From contig NZ_ADVG01000002.1 in NCBI RefSeq assembly GCF_000178855.1, forward strand, positions 62,001 to 126,000: 64,000 nucleotides of DNA, given 5' to 3'. Both the position numbers and the translations under genes were made by a program. The notes under the pieces are model-generated. The model saw nothing but the letters and a program-made list of their open reading frames with translations. It was not told the origin of the DNA and did not search any database. Numbering within the stretch: position 1 is the stretch's first letter; every line of letters starts with the position of its first letter. Of the stretch, positions 52,672 through 60,639 are shown piece after piece. The stretch is from Ktedonobacter racemifer DSM 44963 (GTDB lineage Bacteria > Chloroflexota > Ktedonobacteria > Ktedonobacterales > Ktedonobacteraceae).

Positions 52672-53388
52672 ATGAGTCCTTCTAATTTAAGCATTGGCAT
52701 CGCGTTTATGGCGGGATTAGTCTCGTTTCTTTCGCCATGTGTCCTACCACTTGTCCCCATCTATCTAGGGCAACTGGTGGGGCAGAGCATCTATCAAGTG
52801 GCGGATAAGCAGGCAGGTACGCAACAGCGATTGAAGACCATGCTACATGCCAGCGCCTTTATCATTGGCTTTACCATCGCCTTTGTCGCGCTAGGGGCTA
52901 CCGCCAGCACGCTGGGAAGGTTTCTTGTCAGCCAGTTGACGCTCTTGCGGCACATTGGGGGCGTTATACTCTTTGTGATTGGCCTGCACCTGGCCGGGAT
53001 CCTGAAGATCCCCTTCCTCTACTATCAGAAGCGTATTGATTACTATCCATCGCGCCCAAGCTACTGGGTCTCTATAGTCATGGGCATCGTTTTCGCTATC
53101 GCCTGGTCGCCCTGTGTAGGGCCAATCCTAGCCTCAATTCTCTATATGGCCGCGTTCGCCTCGACGCTTCAGCAAGGCGTGCTACTCTTGCTGGCCTATT
53201 CACTGGGGCTGGGCATTCCCTTCCTGCTCCTGGGGCTGGGCTTGAATCAACTTAGCGCTCTGCTCAAGCGCCTCAAACCGCATCTGGGAAAAATTGAGAT
53301 CGCGACAGGCATCTTTATGATGGCCGCTGGGGTGGTTGTATTCTTCAACTTCTTAACGCTGTTCAATTCGTACTTTCGCCTGAGCTAA
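52672..53388 (+). CDS. ccdA: Cytochrome c biogenesis protein CcdA
   Basis: 238 residues, six transmembrane helices. The redox Cys sits in FLSPCVLPLVPIYLGQL (helix 1) and the partner Cys in AIAWSPCVGPIL (helix 4), the conserved pair that carries electrons from thioredoxin across the membrane. A -10-like TATACT lies about 25 bp before the ATG. No resA or ccsBA genes are adjacent; a DUF2085 membrane protein follows after a long hairpin. Confidence 0.93.
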   Translation: MSPSNLSIGIAFMAGLVSFLSPCVLPLVPIYLGQLVGQSIYQVADKQAGTQQRLKTMLHASAFIIGFTIAFVALGATASTLGRFLVSQLTLLRHIGGVILFVIGLHLAGILKIPFLYYQKRIDYYPSRPSYWVSIVMGIVFAIAWSPCVGPILASILYMAAFASTLQQGVLLLLAYSLGLGIPFLLLGLGLNQLSALLKRLKPHLGKIEIATGIFMMAAGVVVFFNFLTLFNSYFRLS

Positions 53389-53396
53389 AGTTAATA

Positions 53397-53463
53397 TTCT
53401 GTGAGGGATGTGATGCGTGCTGGTAGCCTGCGGCTACCAGCACGCATCACATCCCTCACAGAA
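53397..53463. terminator. Long perfect inverted repeat after ccdA
   Basis: Perfect 32-nt arms (53397-53428, 53432-53463), loop TGC, 8 bp past the ccdA stop. No T run on the plus strand. Confidence 0.72.
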
Positions 53464-53486
53464 CTTACACTAAACGGGGAAATAGC

Positions 53487-54317
53487 ATGCAATCGGGAAT
53501 AGGGGGCAAGGCGGTAGGACTAAACAGCAGGCACGGCATACTCTGGCGCGTGCTGCTCTTCAGCGTGCCTTATCCTGGCTTGTTGGTGCTCTGCTGGCTG
53601 ATCCCTGGGCAGACACTGCTGGAGCGCTTGCGCTGGCTAGATAGTGGAATATGCGCGCACCTGCCCACCCACCTGCTCTACGCAGGAACCGAGGCCCTGC
53701 CACTGTGTGCGCGCGATACTGGCATCTACCTGGGGCTCTGCGTCTCCTTTGCCGGACTCGTGCTGAGTGGCAGAGGGAGGGCGCAACAATACCCTGCGCG
53801 TTGGCTACGCCTTTTCCTGGGTGGAAGTGTGCTTGCCCTGGTCATCGATGGCTGCAACTCGCTCGCGCTTGATCTGCGTCTCCCTCATCTCTACACACCC
53901 AACAACCTGTTACGGCTGGGGACGGGCTTACTGACAGGATTAGCCATCGCCGTGTTCTTGCTACCAACGCTCAATCAGATGGTCTGGAAATACTACCATG
54001 ACTCACGCAGCCTGGCCTCCTGGCGCGCGCTGCTTGGCATCTTTCTCCCCATCCTGCTCCTGTGCTTTGGCAGTATCGCCACGCACATACCACTTACTGG
54101 AGATATCATAGCCAGTTTAAGCACGCTAGGCCTGCTACTTGCGGTAGGCAGCCTGAACATGATGGGCATCCTCCTGGCGAGAAGACGCTGTGAAACCTTT
54201 ACGGCATACCGCCAGTTGCTCCCCTTGCTGGGACCAGTCCTGCTCCTGACGGTGAGTGAACTCCTCCTGCTTGCACAAGCCAAACTCTGGCTCTTGCAGG
54301 CCCTGGGGCTTCACTAA
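53487..54317 (+). CDS. DUF2085 membrane protein
   Basis: 276 residues, about seven hydrophobic helices. CAHLPTHLLYAGTEALPLCARDTGIYLGL near residues 52-80 is the DUF2085 signature (Cys-His pair, then PLCAR-TGIYLG), with VIDGCNSLALDLRLPHLYTPNNLLRLGTGLLTGL as the second conserved block. The usual second Cys in CARC is Asp here. Function unknown. Follows ccdA on the same strand but a strong hairpin separates them. Confidence 0.82.
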   Translation: MQSGIGGKAVGLNSRHGILWRVLLFSVPYPGLLVLCWLIPGQTLLERLRWLDSGICAHLPTHLLYAGTEALPLCARDTGIYLGLCVSFAGLVLSGRGRAQQYPARWLRLFLGGSVLALVIDGCNSLALDLRLPHLYTPNNLLRLGTGLLTGLAIAVFLLPTLNQMVWKYYHDSRSLASWRALLGIFLPILLLCFGSIATHIPLTGDIIASLSTLGLLLAVGSLNMMGILLARRRCETFTAYRQLLPLLGPVLLLTVSELLLLAQAKLWLLQALGLH

Positions 54318-54366
54318 GGCTTCACATACTGAGTCATGGCAAACATCTCTCGATGTTGCTCGCGAT

Positions 54367-54669
54367 CTAACATCCCTCCCAATCGGCTTTGATCTTCTTC
54401 GCTAACTCGGGATTAATATCGACCTGCTCTCCATGAGCGATGCGCATCACCTGCTCGCGTAGATGCTGTGGCGCACGCTCAATAGCACAACAGTCATGAA
54501 CCAGGCGCTTGACCCTCATGTCAAAATGAAAGCGACATTCGCAATGCGGGCAAGACGTCAGATGCTGTTGCACAATTTCGATTTCCTGCGTATTGAGTTC
54601 CCGATCAATATAGAGATGAAGACGAGCTGTAATTTCATAACAGCTTAAGCAATCCAAATTTTCTCCCAT
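54367..54669 (-). CDS. RsrA-like zinc-binding anti-sigma factor
   Basis: 100 residues. The ZAS motif H36-x3-C40-x2-C43 (QHLTSCPHCECRF) binds zinc, and C10 precedes it (C7 also present). In Streptomyces RsrA the equivalents are C11, H37, C41 and C44, where zinc release and a C11-C44 disulfide free the sigma factor under thiol oxidation. The spacing agrees within one residue. Divergent from an ECF sigma gene, rather than directly downstream as usual, with a SigR-type promoter in front. Redox control is inference. Confidence 0.88.
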   Translation of the reverse strand: MGENLDCLSCYEITARLHLYIDRELNTQEIEIVQQHLTSCPHCECRFHFDMRVKRLVHDCCAIERAPQHLREQVMRIAHGEQVDINPELAKKIKADWEGC

Positions 54670-54720
54670 AGAACTATTCTCCTGCTCCTAGCTCGCCATT
54701 GCATTGTACCTGTTCATTCT

Positions 54721-54748
54721 AACATAAAGAGAAGCCAGTTTCATTCCC
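54721..54748 (-). promoter_or_regulatory. SigR-like ECF promoter ahead of the anti-sigma gene
   Basis: On the minus strand GGGAAT (54743-54748), 19-nt spacer, GTT (54721-54723), which is the SigR/SigH-type GGAAT-N18/19-GTT pattern. It points at the anti-sigma gene, leaving a leader of about 40 nt. On the other strand TATACT near 54782 may serve the sigma gene. Confidence 0.6.
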
Positions 54749-54857
54749 TGGGGGTCTTTTCATTCTAAAGCATAGTGAGATATACTGAGAGTACTTGCAA
54801 GAAGGTGCCCCTATTCTAGAGAGACAGGGGGGACCTTGCGCACTAGAGGAGAGCTTA

Positions 54858-55523
54858 ATGTCAGAACTTGATCCGAAAGCGTTAGATGAACAGCAGACGG
54901 AACCGGAAATAGAAAACGATGATGACGATATGGGAACACCAGTAGCGTCGGCAGAACATGCGGTTACAGAGGATTTTGAGGCGGGCGTGGTAGCGCAACT
55001 TGATAGCCTGTATCGTACAGCATTGCGCCTGACGAATAATACCCAGGAGGCCGAGGACCTGGTACAGGAGACGATGCTAAAGGCGTTCCGCTTCGCGCAT
55101 ACCTATCATCCAGGCACCAATCTGCGCGCCTGGCTCTTCCGTATTCTGAATACGTCGGCCATCAATCGCTATCGTCGCCTGGCCACACACCCAACCCCGG
55201 CCTCACTGCCCGAGGGAGAAGAGTTTTATCTCTATAATCAAATTCGCGATATTAATGGGCAGGAGCTATCTCAGGGAGTTGAAGACGAGGTCTTAAATCA
55301 ATACCTGGATGAGGATGTCTATAAAGCGCTCAATGATCTGCCATACAACTTTCGTATGCCCGTCATCCTGGCGGATATCGAGGGCTTGTCCTATAAAGAA
55401 ATTGCCGAGTCACTACAGATTCCCATTGGCACGGTCATGAGTCGCATCTCGCGCGCCCGGCGCCAACTGCAAAAGTCGCTCTGGAAGTACGCGAAGGATC
55501 GAGGCTACGTCAGAACGCCGTAA
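54858..55523 (+). CDS. ECF sigma factor, SigR/RpoE type
   Basis: 221 residues from the ATG at 54858 with GAGGAG upstream. An acidic N-terminus (1-40) is followed by region 2 (LDSLYRTALRLTNNTQEAEDLVQETMLKAFRFAHTY...NLRAWLFRILNTSAINRYRR) and region 4 (LPYNFRMPVILADIEGLSYKEIAESLQIPIGTVMSRISRARRQLQ). The LYRTALRLTxNxxxAEDLVQET pattern matches sigma factors paired with ZAS anti-sigmas. The divergent RsrA-like gene is the evident partner. Expected regulon: thiol and disulfide stress genes. Confidence 0.93.
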   Translation: MSELDPKALDEQQTEPEIENDDDDMGTPVASAEHAVTEDFEAGVVAQLDSLYRTALRLTNNTQEAEDLVQETMLKAFRFAHTYHPGTNLRAWLFRILNTSAINRYRRLATHPTPASLPEGEEFYLYNQIRDINGQELSQGVEDEVLNQYLDEDVYKALNDLPYNFRMPVILADIEGLSYKEIAESLQIPIGTVMSRISRARRQLQKSLWKYAKDRGYVRTP

Positions 55524-55823
55524 CGGTAGCCTTGATCGCTCTCCCGCTCCACCCCTGGATGACCATCGTAGCCACCAGGGGATAGGCACGCTATACGTCG
55601 TCTTCTGTCGCTTTTCGCGCAATAAAAAGTGCGTAGGCCCGCTTCCTCTCCCCCCTTACCACCTAGCCCAACCCAACCATGCCAGGCTTACTTTGCTGAA
55701 GCGATGAACGCATTTAACCCTGCAATAGTGGTGGACGCATCATACGGCCATTTGAGCCATAAAGATTGACGGATACCTCGAATCCCGGTAGAATCAAACC
55801 ATATCTTCTGGAAAGGGTTGTTT
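55524..55823. other. Intergenic region, nothing recognised
   Basis: 300 bp between the ECF sigma gene and the queuosine-salvage gene. No ORF of note, no strong hairpin. GGAAAGGG just before 55824 is the ribosome site of the next gene. Confidence 0.4.
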
Positions 55824-56867
55824 ATGGCGAATATCGAGGCCTGGCACAACAGAGATAATCGCTACACACTTGCAGCACAGGATCAGCTAGGAGTGTTGAC
55901 CAGCACACGCGCGGTCGTTCTCCAGAGTACGCATGTCAGAATCAACCCGGAACACATCGAGCGCTTCTGCGCGCAATGGCAACAAGGCACCGCGCTTCCT
56001 GGAGGGAGTCAAGCTCTTGACGAGATACCATGGGACGTTGAGCATCACTTCTTTGATGGAGGATTGCGCACTGTCAACTGGATGCTGCTCCTTGACGCAC
56101 TCAACTTCTGTTTCTGGGCCGAAAAGCAGCAGCCACGCTGGACCATTGAGTACAAAGGCCAGACGCTCAACGGTTACTGGGCGGAGGCCGCGGCCCTTAC
56201 GCGCGCGGTCGAAGAGGGCCTGCCGCTCTGGGATGCCGCCTATCTATGCGCTCTTGATGCCAAAACGCTTGCGCATATCTTTCGTGGTTCGCAGCAAATT
56301 CCGCTCTTTGAGCAACGTCTACACAACGCGCACGAGGTTGGCCAGGTCCTGCAACAGCACTTCCAGGGCAACTTTTCTCAGGCTATCGAGCAAGCGCAAG
56401 GGAGCGCACCCAGGCTGGCGCAACTCCTGGCAAGTTATTTTCCTTCTTTCAACGATATCACTATGTATCGGGGACGAGAGGTACGCTTCTTGAAGCGTGC
56501 CCAGATCTGTGTCTCCGACCTCTATAGCGCCTTTCATGGCCAGTCATGGGGAGCATTCTCGGACCTTGAGCAACTCACCGCCTTTGCGGACTACAAAGTC
56601 CCCCAGGTCCTGCGCCATTTCCATATCCTTGAATATAGCGCCTCGCTTGCACAGCACGTTGATGCTCAGGAACTCCTTCCCACTGGTAGCGAAGAAGAGG
56701 TGGAGATTCGGGCCGCGACCATCTGGGCATGTGAGTTGATCCAACGCAGGATGCGTACCCTGGGGCACAACGTGACCCCAGCAGAGGTGGATCAGCGCCT
56801 CTGGCTTATAGGGCAAGACGCTGAGCAGATGCAACCCTATCATCGTACACGGACAATATTCTATTAA
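55824..56867 (+). CDS. Queuosine salvage protein (Qng1/DUF2419 family, queuosine 5'-phosphate N-glycosidase)
   Basis: 347 residues from the ATG at 55824 (a TTG two codons earlier is possible). Releases queuine from queuosine 5'-phosphate so the base can be reused for tRNA. Family blocks are visible: VRINPEHIERFCAQW, HHFFDGGLRTVNWMLLLDALNFCFWAEKQQPRWTIEYKG, YLCALDAKTLAHIFRG, RFLKRAQICVSDLYSAF and FADYKVPQVLRHFHILEYS. Most homologs are eukaryotic; a Sphaerobacter thermophilus (Chloroflexota) member has been studied structurally. No tgt or queuine transporter gene lies near. Confidence 0.87.
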   Translation: MANIEAWHNRDNRYTLAAQDQLGVLTSTRAVVLQSTHVRINPEHIERFCAQWQQGTALPGGSQALDEIPWDVEHHFFDGGLRTVNWMLLLDALNFCFWAEKQQPRWTIEYKGQTLNGYWAEAAALTRAVEEGLPLWDAAYLCALDAKTLAHIFRGSQQIPLFEQRLHNAHEVGQVLQQHFQGNFSQAIEQAQGSAPRLAQLLASYFPSFNDITMYRGREVRFLKRAQICVSDLYSAFHGQSWGAFSDLEQLTAFADYKVPQVLRHFHILEYSASLAQHVDAQELLPTGSEEEVEIRAATIWACELIQRRMRTLGHNVTPAEVDQRLWLIGQDAEQMQPYHRTRTIFY

Positions 56868-56915
56868 CCTGACTGTTACAATAAAAACAACTCTACTATA
56901 GATTTGGCAAGGCTT

Positions 56916-58439
56916 ATGCAACTGAAAAATTTACTTGCTGCCCTTGAGCAGCCTCCTACCCATATTTACGGCGCAAACACGCTCCCTGAGCAAGATACTA
57001 TTCTGGGATTGGCCTACGACTCACGGAAGGCCGCGCCCGGCTATCTCTTTATCGCCGTCCCCGGCGTACACACCGACGGACGCCGATATGTGGCGGATGC
57101 CGCGCAACACGGGGCCGTTGTCGCGCTGGGCGCGCCACTTCCTTCAGCAATCGACCTGCCTATTCCATACATTGAGGTCGAGGATGTCCGCACAGCGTTG
57201 GCCGACCTGGCCTGCGCCTTCTATGGCTTTCCCGCGCGCGAGCTCTGCACTATAGGCGTCACCGGCACCGACGGAAAGACAACCACATCGAATATTATTA
57301 GTACACTCTTTGACGCAGCCGGGCGACGCACGGGAATGATGACCACGGCGAACTTCAAGCTCAATGGGCAGGAATGGGCCAACGCAACGCGTCAGAGTAC
57401 GCTAGAGGCCCTGGAGATTCAGGAATTTCTGCGCAAAATGGTTGAGATGCAGGCCACCCATGCCGTCATTGAATCCACCTCACATGGCCTGGAACTCCAG
57501 CGCGTGCGCGGCTGTGCCTTTGACGTCGGCGTGGTCACCAATATCACACATGAGCACCTGGATTTCCATAAGACGCTCGATGCCTATCGCAGAGCCAAGG
57601 CACGCCTCTTCGAAATGCTCGATCCAGAGCAGGACAAAGGACAGGGATACCGCAAGGTAGCCATCCTCAACAAAGACGATTCCAGCTACGAAGTGCTCAA
57701 ACCCTATTGCCGCGTCCCCATTCTCGACTATGGTATCGAGACAGACGCAGCAGTACGCGCCGTCGACCTGCACCTACAGGCATCTCGTACTGCCTTCCGG
57801 CTCATTCTTCCCGACGCAGAGTGCCAGATCGAGACCCCCTTGATCGGACGCTTCAACGTCAGCAACTGCCTGGCGGCTATCGCGACCGCGTACAGCCAGG
57901 GCATCCCCCTCGATGTGATCACACAGACGCTGGCCACCATCAAAGGCGTTCCTGGACGTATGGAACATATTGATGAGAAACAAAACTTTAGCGTCATTGT
58001 CGACTATGCGCATACCGCCGATAGCCTCCAAAAAGTACTAGCCATTTTGCGCCCCGTCACCACAGGAAAGCTCATGGTGGTCTTTGGTTCAGCGGGCGAA
58101 CGCGATCGGCAGAAACGCCCCGTCATGGGAAGTGTTGCCGCACAAATGAGTGACTTCTTCGTTATTACAGATGAAGACCCACGCGACGAAGATCGCGAAA
58201 GCATTTTACGCGAGATTGCCGTGGGAGCCGAGCAGGCCGGGAAACAAGAGGGAAGCGATTTTCTCTGCATTGCAGATAGGCGCGAAGCCATCGCAACCGC
58301 CTTCTCGCGCGCACAGCCTGGAGACACAGTACTGCTCGCAGGCAAGGGACACGAGCAAAGTATTATCATAGGGAGGGACAAGCTTCCCTGGGATGATAGA
58401 CAGGTTGCAAGAGAAGAGTTACGCAGCCATGTCCAGTAA
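56916..58439 (+). CDS. murE: UDP-N-acetylmuramyl-tripeptide synthetase
   Basis: 507 residues from the ATG at 56916; an in-frame TTG at 56904 is less likely. Adds the third amino acid to the peptidoglycan stem peptide. N-terminal UDP-binding domain (LAYDSRKAAPGYLFIAVPG), ATP loop GVTGTDGKTTTSN (114-126), STSHGLELQRVRGC, NITHEHLDFH and VDYAHTADSL are all standard. The amino-acid selectivity site reads DEDPRDED, not the DNPR typical of meso-diaminopimelate enzymes. The dicarboxylate-binding pattern therefore differs, and ornithine is a possible substrate. mraY follows 111 bp later; murF is absent. Confidence 0.95.
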   Translation: MQLKNLLAALEQPPTHIYGANTLPEQDTILGLAYDSRKAAPGYLFIAVPGVHTDGRRYVADAAQHGAVVALGAPLPSAIDLPIPYIEVEDVRTALADLACAFYGFPARELCTIGVTGTDGKTTTSNIISTLFDAAGRRTGMMTTANFKLNGQEWANATRQSTLEALEIQEFLRKMVEMQATHAVIESTSHGLELQRVRGCAFDVGVVTNITHEHLDFHKTLDAYRRAKARLFEMLDPEQDKGQGYRKVAILNKDDSSYEVLKPYCRVPILDYGIETDAAVRAVDLHLQASRTAFRLILPDAECQIETPLIGRFNVSNCLAAIATAYSQGIPLDVITQTLATIKGVPGRMEHIDEKQNFSVIVDYAHTADSLQKVLAILRPVTTGKLMVVFGSAGERDRQKRPVMGSVAAQMSDFFVITDEDPRDEDRESILREIAVGAEQAGKQEGSDFLCIADRREAIATAFSRAQPGDTVLLAGKGHEQSIIIGRDKLPWDDRQVAREELRSHVQ

Positions 58440-58550
58440 ATTGACCTGTTATACGATTGGTATTTGCATAAATTCAAAGAAGCAACGCGTGTCATTGCGG
58501 CGCGTTGAGACACTGGAGCGTCTCAGCCATCGTTTTGTTTTGGAGTACGT

Positions 58551-60569
58551 ATGAATTTTATTCTCTGGTTATTAATAATATTCGCTGCGTGCGCGGTTGC
58601 GAGCCTGGCCCTCTGCGGTTTGGCGATGGTGCTCTTCCCCAAATTTCGCAGTGGAGAGCACAAACCAGGAACGCATCGTCCAGATATGCCCGCCGGGGGG
58701 CGCGAAATCAAAACCATTGAGTTGCCCCTGGTTGGTGGCCCCGCGTTTACCCTGGCTATCGTTGGCATTGGCGTCTGGGCAGGATATGTCTTTCAACTGA
58801 ATAAAGATCAATGGACAATGCTCCTGATCGGCCTGGGCGCTACATTTGGCTTTGCACTGATCGGCTTTCTTGATGATTGGAATAAGGTCTATAGCAAAGA
58901 GGGACTCTCGGAACGCGTGAAATTTGGCGGCCTCTTCCTGGTCTCCGCCACCGCCGCCGTGCTCTACTTTTTTCTGGTCTCAACCGGACAAGAATCATAT
59001 AGCTTTTACAAAGATTTACCTATCCTCAATACCCTTCTCTCTAATCCAGGTTGCGCGGCTGATACGATCTGTCGCGTGCATCCTGGACAGCTCGCGTTCT
59101 ATGGCTGGCTCATTTTCCTTGTATTGATGACTGGTTTTGTCGGCAGCTTTACCTCGGCAGCCGTCGACTTTAGCGATGGCCTGGATGGCCTGGCTGGTGG
59201 CCTGGTCTTTAGCGCCTCGCTCGCCCTGGGCATTGTCGTGACTGGACTGATTGACCCCAGGCATCCGTTGGGCATCGTCTTTGAAATCCTCGCGCTCCTA
59301 TGCGCGGGCAGCACCCTGGGCTACCTTCCCTGGAACTGGCCCTCGTCCTGGGCAGCCAGGCACCGCACCGCTAAACGCAGCGCGAAGATCTACATGGGTG
59401 ACTGCGGCGCCCTGGCCCTGGGTGGCATGATGGCCATTATCGCCATCTTTTCACGCAACGAGCTTCTGCTCTTACTCCTGGGTGGGGCATTTGTCCTGGA
59501 AGGCCTCTCGGCCCTCATTCAATCGCGTGTGCTCACGCGCTTCTTCCGCCGCTCCTTGACGACGCTCCGCTTCGCCAATACGGATGAGTTTGTGCCACAC
59601 ACCGAGTTTCCACTGCCCTTCCTGGCCACACCGCTACATCATCACTTCGATCTGCTGGGATGGGATCGACGCCGCCTTGTCTATGGCGCCTGGGCGCTGG
59701 GAGCCTGTTTCGCGGCCCTGGGTGTCATGTCGGGCCTATCGACCTTTACCTGGGAGCGCTACCTGGCACGTATCCTGGTGCTCATCCTGGCCCTGGCGAT
59801 CTGGACGAGCGGCTCCTGGACCAAGTGCTACTTTGTGGGGAAGCACCCCGCCGAACGCTCACGTAGACGGCGCCTGGCCCTCTACTATGGCTATCCCTAC
59901 CGCATCATGGGTGTTCGCCTCTATCATCTCGTCGAGGTTATCGAGGCCAGCGAGAATGTCATCGAAACCCCGGCTGAAGAGCTGGCCCTCTGGCAGCGTA
60001 TGACCATCTACGATGCGCGCTCCATGCTGGGCCTCTACTGCTATCGTGCTGGCTACTATCCAGCCGCGCTCGCGCAGTGGACGCGCATCCCCGAGCGTAA
60101 CCGTGTCCTGCGTCCAGAAGTAACTCGTCTGCTCTTCGAGGTCGACGAGCGCCTGGCCCTGGAGAAACAGGAGACGCAGCCCATGCGCCGCGATCAGCTC
60201 ATTCCACAGGAGCCAATTCTCTCGGGGAATCTCCCACCAGCCGATCTACCCAACCCGCATGAGCCAATTCGTAGCGACGAGACGGCAGGGATACTGGCAG
60301 GCCCGTGGGAATCACTCAAGCCGACGCATTCATACCCCATTAACAATGAGGAATTAGGGGACCTGGACGAGGACGACGAAGAGGCTCGGATCATGACCGC
60401 ACCGCTCGGCTCCTCGACTCATAGGGAGGGTGAGTCCAATGGCCATAACGGGCAGAATGGCCAAAACCTGAGCGATACAAGCGACGCCTCCCTCTCAGGC
60501 AATGGTACGCAGCAGACGTCTACCTCCTCCAGGTGGTTCACACGTCTCTTCCGCTCATCCTCAAAATAA
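58551..60569 (+). CDS. mraY: MraY-type phospho-N-acetylmuramoyl-pentapeptide transferase with long C-terminal extension
   Basis: 672 residues against about 360 for typical MraY. Residues 1-425 carry about ten transmembrane helices and the catalytic sites: D108/D109 in GFLDDWNKVY, AAVDFSDGLDGLAGG (206-217), the third Asp in YMGDCGAL (284), and the HHHFDLLGW loop (363-371) that marks MraY rather than WecA. From about 430 a soluble tail follows: a helical TPR-like part (ELALWQRMTIYDARSMLGLYCYRAGYYPAALAQWTRIPE), then a disordered acidic/Ser-rich end. murE lies just upstream. The extension's role is unknown. Confidence 0.9.
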   Translation: MNFILWLLIIFAACAVASLALCGLAMVLFPKFRSGEHKPGTHRPDMPAGGREIKTIELPLVGGPAFTLAIVGIGVWAGYVFQLNKDQWTMLLIGLGATFGFALIGFLDDWNKVYSKEGLSERVKFGGLFLVSATAAVLYFFLVSTGQESYSFYKDLPILNTLLSNPGCAADTICRVHPGQLAFYGWLIFLVLMTGFVGSFTSAAVDFSDGLDGLAGGLVFSASLALGIVVTGLIDPRHPLGIVFEILALLCAGSTLGYLPWNWPSSWAARHRTAKRSAKIYMGDCGALALGGMMAIIAIFSRNELLLLLLGGAFVLEGLSALIQSRVLTRFFRRSLTTLRFANTDEFVPHTEFPLPFLATPLHHHFDLLGWDRRRLVYGAWALGACFAALGVMSGLSTFTWERYLARILVLILALAIWTSGSWTKCYFVGKHPAERSRRRRLALYYGYPYRIMGVRLYHLVEVIEASENVIETPAEELALWQRMTIYDARSMLGLYCYRAGYYPAALAQWTRIPERNRVLRPEVTRLLFEVDERLALEKQETQPMRRDQLIPQEPILSGNLPPADLPNPHEPIRSDETAGILAGPWESLKPTHSYPINNEELGDLDEDDEEARIMTAPLGSSTHREGESNGHNGQNGQNLSDTSDASLSGNGTQQTSTSSRWFTRLFRSSSK

Positions 60570-60575
60570 AATAAA

Positions 60576-60628
60576 GATAGGGAAAAGGAAGAGCCAGGCC
60601 TGTAGCCTGGCTCTTCCTTTTCCCTATC
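60576..60628. terminator. Long inverted repeat between convergent mraY and CHAT genes
   Basis: Perfect 24-nt arms (60576-60599, 60605-60628), loop CTGTA, with flanking TAAA/TTTA extending the stem. Sits 6 bp after the mraY stop and 11 bp after the CHAT-gene stop. Confidence 0.78.
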
Positions 60629-60639
60629 ATCTTTAGCAA

